From Desulfocucumis palustris (lineage in GTDB: Bacteria; Bacillota; Desulfotomaculia; Desulfotomaculales; Desulfocucumaceae): a stretch of 57,930 nucleotides of DNA. Position 1 is the stretch's first letter, and each line of letters starts with the position of its first letter. Below the pieces are notes generated by a model. That model worked only from the letters and a program-made list of their open reading frames with translations, was not told the origin of the DNA and ran no database searches. The position numbers and the translations under genes were made by a program. The stretch is from NCBI RefSeq assembly GCF_002933875.1, contig NZ_BFAV01000127.1:1-57930 (forward strand), given 5' to 3'. This document shows positions 8,028 to 14,838 of this stretch, one piece after another.

Positions 8028-11000
8028 ATGAATAAGAAAAGGAAGATGGCTGTATTTTCGGTTCTATTTCTTATGCTTTTAGGTGGACTGGCATATGCCG
8101 CAGGTGTAGAGGATTCACCATATAAAGGACGGGAGTACAGCCACAAAGCATTCGTAAAGTTTTACACAAACGATGGAGTAAATGCAAACAGGTATATAGG
8201 TGAATTGTACTGCCCGGCTTATGTTGTAAAAGATCAAAAGAATACGGGCTGGACGGCTGTTCACACGGATGACATACCGAAAAACTCTTCCTTGTACGTG
8301 GATTATTTCGGACTGGTCAACTGGCCCCAAATAGAGGGCCATGATGATTTTTACCTGGCCAGCGGTCCTGACTGGGGCAGCAAAGTAAACTATTTGGACA
8401 TTGGCGAGACTGACTGGGTGGAGTATTCCTTAAACCGTCATAAAATACCCATTGATATGAGTGAAGCAGATCTTAATAAAATAAAAAATGATGAGCTGAA
8501 AATGTACTGGAAAGGCAGGGCGCAAAAACTAACGGCTACCAAGGATGATCCCAAAATTGTGTATAAAGCAGAGGCCCAAAATGACCCTGCAGATATAGTC
8601 AGCGACGGCACTTATTACTACTACATCCTTGACAGGGTGGACGGACAGCTTGTGGGCTATAGGGATATTCGCGTAGATGGCGAAGGCATGAAAAACCTTA
8701 TACACGGTGAAGAATTAGGGGGTTACGCCCATTTCAAACTTAAATTCAACCTGAACCTGAAGGTCGGCAATGCCCAGGCCCAAATTTCAGGCAATCAGCT
8801 TAAATGCAGCACAATGTTTTTCAGGGATAAAGCCCCATATATCCCCATTCACTCCAAAACTACTCTCAGAGCATATATTCAGGAAGAAGGAGGGACGCTC
8901 AGGCTGGTCAAGGAGACTGCCCTTAACAGCCTGGCTCTTGATCTGGGTGAACAGGACACGGACAGGCAAATCAATACATGGGCATTTACCGTTAATGAAG
9001 CACCCAAAAAGAGCGCAACCGTTTACTATACAATCAATAAAAAATATGAAAACGGCCGGTGGATAGATGAGAATTTATATTTATGGTCCAGGCTTCCCGA
9101 GGGCAACCTGGTGGAAAGTATCGTTTACGGCGGCGGCGCCAGGGAATCAACTTATGATGATAATATTGCCACGGTACAGTTAAACTTAGAGAGCCAAACA
9201 CCGGAACCTGAGGAAGATGAAGAAAATGATGATCAGAGCGTAAACCTGCAGGCGGTAAGCGTACAGGTATTGCAGGACGGCAGCCCGGTAACCGAAATAG
9301 AGGATACCGGAATATACACCGTCAGGGCTAACTACAAAATAGGCAACATTAAAAAAACAGCCCCGGTTGATATTCGCTGGTACGTGCTGGACGGTAATGA
9401 ACGTAAAATGAAAGCTTCGAATTATGCTTACGCGGAACCCAACAAATCTCTAACTTATGAATGGATCTGGACAGGCTCCGACGCCATTGACAGTGATGAG
9501 GTGGACATAGTGGCCGCCATCAACATTACTGACGTGAATGGAACATGGCAAAAGCTTTCTAATACCGAAATAGGCGAAGAAGAAACCTATGATGACAACG
9601 TTACCCCATCCATAACAATAACCGCCAAGGACGAAGAAACACAGAAATACCAGGGCGATATAAACCATACCATAGGAGGATTTGACACGGGCACCGGATA
9701 TACGGGGGAGGTAATAGTAACCTGGACAGAGGTAAACATACCGCCTCCGCCGCCCCTGCCGAGGGCCAGGGTGACGGCAATACTTGTGCCGCCCTCGAGG
9801 GACAGCGGTTACCGAAGCAGAAGTGAAATGCAAACCTCAAGGAGTACCAACGGATTGTATCTCAAAACGGAGGATATCAACGGCGCCACCATACAGGGTG
9901 TCTGGATACAAACCGAGGTTAATGGAGAAATGGAGGAAGTGTTCGCCCAGTGCGACAACAACGGCAGGTTCACCGGAAAAGGGTATTTGCAGCGGGTGAC
10001 CATGGTGCAGGAGGCAGCCGGTGAAAAGAACACCCGGCAGATATATCCCAAGGCGGCAAATAAGTGGCAGTCACTGTCCGGCAGAATGGACGGCGGCATA
10101 TACGGACAGCTGAACGAGGATAAAAAGCGCAAGAAAACCTGGGTTAATTATAAATTAAACGACAAAACCATACTGGTGGAAATGGTAAACAATAACCAAT
10201 TTTCCACCGCAAGTAAAATTATGGTGGACAACTGGGGCAACAAATTAACCACCACGGCGGAATTTCAGGCCAAACAAAAGCTCTATGTAAAAGTTGATAA
10301 TTTCCTGGAGCCCGGGGGGGACGGTTGGCAGCACATCAACGTCCTAACCGGGGTAACCGGCTTTAACGCTTCCGGGGGGCCACCCTGGATGATTAACGTG
10401 GCCAACGCCAACGGCCAGGGCTACCATAATGGAAAAGACACCGGGGGCGGCTGGCTGAACCCCTTTGAATGCCACTCCGAGGAAGAGGGGTATTTCTTAA
10501 TACCCAAATATGAAGACCCCGGGCTTAAAAGCAAATACCGGGTTTCCGGCCCGGCCCCGTATACCAACAGCGATTACGACCATTATTTAAAGGAAACCAA
10601 ACAAGGGCGGCTGACAATATCAAGGGTGTCTCTTGAAAACTACTTCATGCCGGGTATATTCTTGAAGCCGTGCTTCGTGCCCAGATATAAATTCGTGCCG
10701 GCGGGCGACAATCCAAACATAGGAACCCTGGAGGAGACCGGAGTGGAGCCGGGCTATGCCTTTGTTACGGGAGATATACCGCCGCCCGGCGACTGCTGGG
10801 TGAATGAGGCCGGAGACATTGTTTTCACCAACAATACCAGCTGGGCGGAGGACGTTAAGATAACGGTAACGGCGTCATACTCGGTTTGCGACGTTGAGAA
10901 AGGCGAGTTTATCGGCGAAACCAGGGTGCTGCGGGATGAATTGGGCAGTTCCCGGGAGACGGTCAGAAGCTGCGAGCAAACCTTTAAAGGCACCGTTCCT

Positions 11001-11225
11001 GCGGGTGAAGCCCAAACCATAGGCACCATGAGCGGAATTATGGACTGGATAGGCAAAAACTATCCGGGAACGAAAGAGGATAGGATTGGCAACGGGGAGT
11101 ACTATTATTACAGGCAAACCGGCCCCCTGGACATCAAAATAACCTTTGATGAAATAGCCGTAAAAGTAACTCCTGACTATGTGGGGGAAATACCCGTGGC
11201 CCCGGCGCCCAAACTGGACTCCCGG
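8028..11225 (+). pseudogene. large secreted protein, 5' part, split by the prophage
   Basis: The first 1,066 codons of a gene of about 1,142 codons. It has a signal peptide (about 1-26), a CARDB-like beta domain near residues 405-530 (LQAVSVQVLQDGSPV, EEETYDDNV), a Pro-rich IPPPPPLPRA segment and a long C-terminal region closely similar to the intact paralogue at 51255. The prophage inserted after codon AAA CTG GAC TCC CGG. Reading into the prophage adds 12 foreign residues before a stop at 11262-11264, so a truncated 1,078-residue product could still be made. The missing 3' part is at 48414-48649. Probably a surface or extracellular protein; function unknown. Confidence 0.85.
11221..11225. 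repeat. left target-site duplication CCCGG
   Basis: CCCGG here and at 48414-48418 flank the prophage. Five bases is the duplication length made by Mu-type transposition. Removing one copy plus the prophage restores K-L-D-S-R-G-C-G-A-G-N-D, matching K-L-G-S-L-G-C-R-E-G-N-N of the paralogue at 51255. Confidence 0.95.
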
Positions 11226-11343
11226 TGTAAACTCTCAAATAAAATATCCAAAGATATTAGGTGAGAAAACAGGGAAAAAAACGGAAAAAACCTATAAAAT
11301 ATAAGGACTTGAGGGGTTAAAGTTTTGGACATTTTGGAATGAG
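11226..11343. other. prophage left end with MuA-type binding sites
   Basis: Eight terminal bases (TGTAAACT) precede site L1, CTCA-N3-AAAATATCCAAAG (11234-11255). An inverted site with core TTTTGGACATTTT (11323-11335) and flank GAATGAG ends at 11343; its 13-base core is identical to that of right-end site R1, with one extra base between core and CTCA. The layout (one site at the end, another further in) resembles Mu attL. No gene is encoded. Confidence 0.75.
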
Positions 11344-11406
11344 AAAAAACTAAAAAATTTTGGCCGGCGAGGGTGGCTTTTATCAATTTGGAACCATCAT
11401 TTACCA

Positions 11407-11498
11407 TTATAACACTTTTGGTGTTATAAATAACGGGACGGTGTTATTAGTGTTACAATAGTGTTAAAAGTCAGTTATCATGGGCGTTACAAGGTTAT
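11407..11498. repeat. left-end array of GTTA heptamers with inverted repeat
   Basis: TTATAACAC (11407-11415) and GTGTTATAA (11421-11429) form a perfect inverted repeat. Heptamers of the type (G/C/A)(T/C/G)GTTA(C/T/A) begin at 11421, 11441, 11450, 11461, 11472, 11484 and 11492, mostly 9-12 bases apart, so they fall on one face of the helix. The same heptamer forms two arrays at 32356-32415 and 32577-32655. It is probably a binding region for a phage protein. Confidence 0.65.
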
Positions 11499-11696
11499 AA
11501 TGTGAATAAAAATTACACTATTGAGATGGGTTTTAATGGCATCAGTGGTAATATAAGTTAGGACAAAGTTGCGGACACAAATTTTTATGGCGGAAAGAGG
11601 CTGTATATATTGATATATATGGATTTTTTGCGATAGTCAGTATGCAAACAAATGCAATTTTGCGGACATAAAAAAGACCAAAAAAATAAAAATTCA

Positions 11697-11730
11697 ATGT
11701 ATATTTATACATGCTGTGCATATTTATGCA
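11697..11730. promoter_or_regulatory. two adjacent AT-rich palindromes
   Basis: ATGTATA-TT-TATACAT (11697-11712) and TGCATA-TT-TATGCA (11717-11730) share the form TG(T/C)ATATTTAT(A/G)CA. Upstream, TTGCGGACA(C/T)AAA occurs at 11569-11581 and 11660-11672. These look like protein-binding sites in the left-end regulatory region. Positions 11499-11734 hold no convincing gene. Confidence 0.45.
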
Positions 11731-11734
11731 TTGA

Positions 11735-11799
11735 AAAAAGTAAACATGGGCCTTTAATAACATCTAATATGTGTTGTTGAAGGCCCATGTTTACTTTTT
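11735..11799 (-). terminator. large terminator hairpin of the immunity operon
   Basis: A perfect 20-bp stem (11735-11754 with 11780-11799) ends in A5 on one side and T5 on the other, so it can terminate in both directions. It lies 6 bases beyond the stop of the minus-strand gene at 11806 and should end the repressor transcript. Confidence 0.85.
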
Positions 11800-11805
11800 G
11801 GGTGA

Positions 11806-12315
11806 TTATAATCTGTTAATTATACTGGCGATATTATTATGCTTTGATAAATACCGGCGAAGGTAATTTTTGTCTAAGACCCCTCTACCCAGCTTAAGAA
11901 GATCATCCAAGGCGGCCTCAATAAGGTGAAAACATTTCTCATTAAGAAATGTGCTGATTAAGTAAAAATGCCAAACATCATTTTGAAAATCACCGAAAAG
12001 CCTAAATCCCATTTCTTCATCATGAACCCAGGTCATTTTTCCATTATATGAGACTGTAGTTTTCCTGGGATTAATATCTAATACACGAATGAAAGCCGTT
12101 GCGTTTCCTTTTTTGGAGCTCGGTTGAATTGATGTAAAGACACCTTCTTTTTCTTTTGTTTTTCGGGCACATATCCATTGGACAAGAATAGAATCGTTTA
12201 TGCTTAAATCAATTACATTTGCAACGGGAGAAAGATTGTTTTCCGTGTCGAACCCCCCTCGACTAATTATTGTATTTGTGGAATTAATTCCACAAATACC
12301 GCCAAAAAAAATCAG
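11806..12315 (-). CDS. immunity-region protein of unknown function, non-ATG start
   Basis: The minus-strand frame is open for about 170 codons from a CTG at 12315-12313 to the stop at 11806. The first in-frame ATG is far inside, at 12036, and no GTG or TTG precedes it. The CTG overlaps the repressor stop as CTGA, the arrangement of coupled ATGA junctions, so initiation may depend on repressor translation. The protein would contain ILVQWICARKTKE and FQNDVWHFYLISTF stretches; no family recognised. Alternatively it is a degenerate gene that lost its start. Positions 12272-12299 carry a long palindrome inside its 5' end. Confidence 0.45.
   Translation of the reverse strand: MIFFGGICGINSTNTIISRGGFDTENNLSPVANVIDLSINDSILVQWICARKTKEKEGVFTSIQPSSKKGNATAFIRVLDINPRKTTVSYNGKMTWVHDEEMGFRLFGDFQNDVWHFYLISTFLNEKCFHLIEAALDDLLKLGRGVLDKNYLRRYLSKHNNIASIINRL
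12272..12299. promoter_or_regulatory. 28-bp perfect palindrome between repressor and next gene
   Basis: The half-site GTATTTGTGGAATT (12272-12285) is followed by its exact complement to 12299, with no spacer. It sits 13 bases beyond the repressor stop codon. Neither strand has a directly following T-run, so a dimeric-protein operator or an mRNA cruciform is more likely than a terminator. Confidence 0.6.
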
Positions 12316-12896
12316 GCTGATTCTCTACCTGCGGCCTCTTCTGAAGTTGATACAAACGATTCTCCCTTTTTAATTGTTCTATTCTGATACGTGAACTTAA
12401 TAAAGTTAATCACCTGCCTTTGGTCTTCCGTATCCAGTCCACGAAACATATCTATAATGTCATTTTCTATGTCATTAAGTCCGTTATGGCGGAACCTCCC
12501 TGTTTCAGCTTTGATTCTAGTAAGTGCTAAAAGCTCCTCCTTATCTTTTTTATCTAGTTTACTAAATAGAAATAATATTTCTTCGTCGAGGTCAATAAAG
12601 GCTGCCTCATTAGAAGGTTGTGTATATCTTTTTGATTCCTCCATAATTAAGGTGCTATTATTGTCATTTATAATATATTCTTCTCCAGGCCCAATACCGG
12701 TTCCTTTAATTAACCAATCTGTTGATACATTATATTTCTCTGATATTGTTGCTATTGACTGGAGACTAGGCTTTGACCTGCCACTTTCCCAATCACCAAC
12801 ATTACCTTGTGAAACACCAATTGATTTGGCAAGTTTTGGTTGAGATAAGTTATTAACTTTTCTAAGATATTTTAATCTCGTCATAATGTCATCCAT
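12312..12896 (-). CDS. XRE-family phage repressor (Mu c-like role)
   Basis: A 194-residue protein on the minus strand, opposed to all other early genes. Residues about 6-62 form an XRE/Cro-type helix-turn-helix (SQPKLAKSIGVSQGNVGDWESG) with a continuation typical of lambda-cI-like repressors; the C-terminal half is acidic and helical with no Ser/Lys peptidase signature. ATG 12896 follows GGAGGTG. It faces three CGTATTTACGAT operators and the early promoter, so it is the likely immunity repressor. Its family is unlike that of the Mu c protein. Confidence 0.85.
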   Translation of the reverse strand: MDDIMTRLKYLRKVNNLSQPKLAKSIGVSQGNVGDWESGRSKPSLQSIATISEKYNVSTDWLIKGTGIGPGEEYIINDNNSTLIMEESKRYTQPSNEAAFIDLDEEILFLFSKLDKKDKEELLALTRIKAETGRFRHNGLNDIENDIIDMFRGLDTEDQRQVINFIKFTYQNRTIKKGESFVSTSEEAAGRESA

Positions 12897-12912
12897 TAAT
12901 ACACCTCCGTGT

Positions 12913-13014
12913 AACGTATTTACGATGGGCTGAGTTGCTGCTAAAAATAAACAATGACGCCTAGCAATAAACGTATTTACGATAATTTATTATTGCGTAC
13001 ATCGTATTTACGAT
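12913..13014. promoter_or_regulatory. three repressor operators
   Basis: The 12-mer CGTATTTACGAT occurs three times: O1 in 12913-12926, O2 in 12970-12983 and O3 in 13001-13014. O3 is a perfect palindrome, ATCGTA-TT-TACGAT; O1 and O2 begin AA instead of AT. O3 lies between the -35 and -10 of the early promoter and O1 just before the repressor ribosome site, so the repressor could control both directions. Confidence 0.85.
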
Positions 13015-13021
13015 ATATAAT
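12993..13021 (+). promoter_or_regulatory. phage early promoter overlapped by operator O3
   Basis: TTGCGT (12993-12998), 17 bases and TATAAT (13016-13021) form a sigma-A-like promoter directed at the transposition genes. The spacer is almost filled by operator O3 (13001-13014), so a bound repressor would exclude RNA polymerase. The leader from 13022 to 13184 has no gene. Confidence 0.75.
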
Positions 13022-13184
13022 ATTTTTAACGGGAAAAAATTCCACAACCCCAATATATCATTGCCCCTGTTTAATGGACAAGACAAAAGTTTTCACATTT
13101 TTCTCGGTTTGTCGAATGGGCAGAAAGGAGTATTGAAAAAGGCTAACTGAGAATAACACTTTTTAAATTCGGGAGGTGTGCGCA

Positions 13185-13391
13185 ATGAATGAAAAACAGC
13201 TAACCGGATTTGGAGTTGCCGTTAAAATGGCCCTATTGGAAAAGAAAATATCGCAAAAGGATTTTTGTCAAGCACACAGCATCCCCGAAAACAGAATGTC
13301 AGAAATTCTCTACGGAGTAAGGCCGGGCAAGAGGTATCGGGATAAAATTGCTAAACTCCTGGGAATCGAACAGGAGATAATAGCATCCTGA
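13185..13391 (+). CDS. Ner-like helix-turn-helix early regulator
   Basis: The first early gene, 68 residues, starting at ATG 13185 seven bases after GGGAGGTG (the GTG at 13176 lies inside the ribosome site). It is a compact HTH protein (KKISQKDFCQAHSIPENRMSEIL, followed by a GKRYRDKIAKLLGI helix). Position and size match Mu Ner, which shuts off early and repressor transcription during lytic growth; that role is inferred. Confidence 0.65.
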   Translation: MNEKQLTGFGVAVKMALLEKKISQKDFCQAHSIPENRMSEILYGVRPGKRYRDKIAKLLGIEQEIIAS

Positions 13392-13407
13392 AAGGAGGTG
13401 CTAGGAG

Positions 13408-13671
13408 ATGCTTGAACTTAAACGGGCCAAGGAAGAAATCAGCGATGAGGTTGTTCTTAACCAACAACGGGACTTTAGGATTAATGCGCTGAAAGATGTT
13501 TTGATGGAAAAACTCGACCAAGTTAGGGCGCTGGATAATGAGATTAAGCTCATTAAGGCAAAGCGCCAGGCGCTATTGGAAATTGGGGACCTTATTAATC
13601 AGGAAATGTCGAGACTATTGGAGGAATGGAGTCAGGGCGGCAGTAACGATGCTAACGATAAAATTGCTTAG
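13408..13671 (+). CDS. small coiled-coil early phage protein
   Basis: An 87-residue, highly charged protein that is almost entirely helical (EKLDQVRALDNEIKLIKAKR shows a heptad pattern). It starts at ATG 13408 after AAGGAGGTGCTAGGAG, 16 bases after the Ner-like gene. No family recognised; it lies in the semi-essential early region that in Mu also holds small unknown genes. Confidence 0.6.
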   Translation: MLELKRAKEEISDEVVLNQQRDFRINALKDVLMEKLDQVRALDNEIKLIKAKRQALLEIGDLINQEMSRLLEEWSQGGSNDANDKIA

Positions 13672-13776
13672 TTTGGTTATTGGAAAAAGCATTAATACAT
13701 TAAAAATTTATGTTCAAAAACCGTTTAAAGCCAGTTTAATTAAGGTTTAAATGCCTTTTAAAGAAGGTGCTGGAGA

Positions 13777-13998
13777 GTGAAGAAAATCCGTGAGCAGGTC
13801 TTCCGGGTTGTCGGGGATATCATGAGAATGTCCTCGGCGCTGAATACCCTGGCCAAAGAGCATGAACGCGAAGGGTATAAAGTGGAGCGCGGCTTGGCCG
13901 GCGTGGTGATACTGAAGTTGGAAAATGGAGAAGTACATTTCGTGCCGGCAGGATCGACTATCAAACAAGTGCTATACGCATATAGGGAAACTGCTTAG
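13777..13998 (+). CDS. small early phage protein of unknown function
   Basis: A 73-residue protein starting with GTG 13777 behind AAGAAGGTGCTGGAGA. The first half is a helix (VVGDIMRMSSALNTLAKEHE); the second half has an alternating hydrophobic GVVILKLENGEVHFV stretch suggesting a beta hairpin. No family recognised. Confidence 0.55.
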   Translation: MKKIREQVFRVVGDIMRMSSALNTLAKEHEREGYKVERGLAGVVILKLENGEVHFVPAGSTIKQVLYAYRETA

Positions 13999-14037
13999 TC
14001 TGGTTGTTAAGGAAATGTTAGGAAAGGTGGTGGCGTT

Positions 14038-14472
14038 TTGAAAGAGAAATTCAACCGTTTTCTCGATGATGTTTCAGCTACCGATATTGATGCAGAACAG
14101 AACGTGCTTTGCGCGTTACTCATTGATAACATGGCTATAGAAAAAGTAATTAACAAACTGCAGCCGGAAGATTTTCAAAAGAACGAGCATCAATTGATTT
14201 ACACAACAATTAGAAACCTTTATCAAAAGGGGCTAAGAGTAGATCTAATCCCAGTAGTAGGGGAGCTAATCAGAGCTAAAAAGCTGATTGATGCCGGAGG
14301 AATAGAATACTTGACCGTTTTGATAGAAGCAGTTCCGACATCATCGAATATTGAGCACTACGCTAAACGAGTGCTTGAAAAAGCATTATTGAGGCTGTTA
14401 TTAAGTGCTATGGCCGAAAATGTTATGGAATCCGTGATGGCGGGTGGGCAAAGATGTCACTCCTACCTATAG
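14038..14472 (+). CDS. stand-alone DnaB N-terminal-domain protein
   Basis: A 144-residue protein starting with TTG 14038 after AAAGGTGGTGG. Residues about 15-115 match the N-terminal domain of replicative DnaB helicase (AEQNVLCALLIDN, DFQKNEHQLIYTTIRNLY, GGIEYLTVLIEAVPTSSNIEHYAKRV family pattern), the part that docks DnaG primase and helps form the hexamer collar. The RecA-type ATPase domain is absent; the protein ends soon after the linker region. It may interfere with or recruit host helicase for phage replication. Confidence 0.75.
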   Translation: MKEKFNRFLDDVSATDIDAEQNVLCALLIDNMAIEKVINKLQPEDFQKNEHQLIYTTIRNLYQKGLRVDLIPVVGELIRAKKLIDAGGIEYLTVLIEAVPTSSNIEHYAKRVLEKALLRLLLSAMAENVMESVMAGGQRCHSYL

Positions 14473-14645
14473 GGTTTCTGGGCAAATATCCTGATTGTAA
14501 ATGCGTGTTCAGAGACATGGATGAAAATGGGGAATGCATGTCGCGCTGTTGCAAAAGAGTTAATTCATGCGAAGAGTGCCATTTCGGAGGGCAAAAGGAA
14601 AAAAAGAGAAAGCTTGTTGATTTAAGCAAACGGAGAAAGAGGTGA
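14454..14645 (+). CDS. small Cys-rich basic protein
   Basis: A 63-residue protein whose ATG lies inside the end of the DnaB-like gene (19-base overlap). Cysteines in DCKCVF, ECMSRCCKRVNSCEEC and a basic tail (KEKKRKLVDLSKRRKR) suggest a zinc-binding, nucleic-acid-associated protein. No family recognised. Confidence 0.45.
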   Translation: MSLLPIGFLGKYPDCKCVFRDMDENGECMSRCCKRVNSCEECHFGGQKEKKRKLVDLSKRRKR

Positions 14646-14649
14646 ACAT

Positions 14650-14757
14650 GTGAGAATAATCGTTATTGCAGTTGATATGTATTTCCGCTGGTTGGAAATA
14701 CGGCGGAAAGCACGGAGGTGGAAGCAATATTTCAAAGCTGGCGGGGCCGTGAGATAA
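14650..14757 (+). CDS. possible 35-residue basic peptide
   Basis: GTG 14650 follows AGAGGTG (14638-14644) at good spacing and opens a 35-codon frame ending TAA at 14757. The product has a hydrophobic start (RIIVIAVDMYF) and many Arg/Lys with four aromatic residues. It may be a small amphipathic peptide or a chance frame. Confidence 0.3.
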   Translation: MRIIVIAVDMYFRWLEIRRKARRWKQYFKAGGAVR

Positions 14758-14777
14758 AAAAAATGGGCTTTCGCCCA
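14756..14777 (-). terminator. terminator-like hairpin on the minus strand
   Basis: TGGGC-TTTC-GCCCA (14764-14777) is preceded by eight A (14756-14763), which on the minus strand makes a hairpin with GAAA loop followed by T8. It would stop leftward transcription entering the early region before the transposase gene. The gap 14778-14838 is otherwise AT-rich leader. Confidence 0.5.
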
Positions 14778-14838
14778 AGCAAAAAATGCAAATAAATTAT
14801 ATCAGACAATTCATCTAAAGGCAATTTAGGGCTCATTA

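Noticed and set aside
11542..11763. 73-codon minus-strand frame at the prophage left end
   Set aside because: It passes through the terminator hairpin and AT-rich palindromes, has no ribosome site and has the low-complexity look of AT-rich DNA.
12954..13136. 60-codon plus-strand frame in the operator region
   Set aside because: It runs through all three operators and the promoter and lacks a ribosome site.
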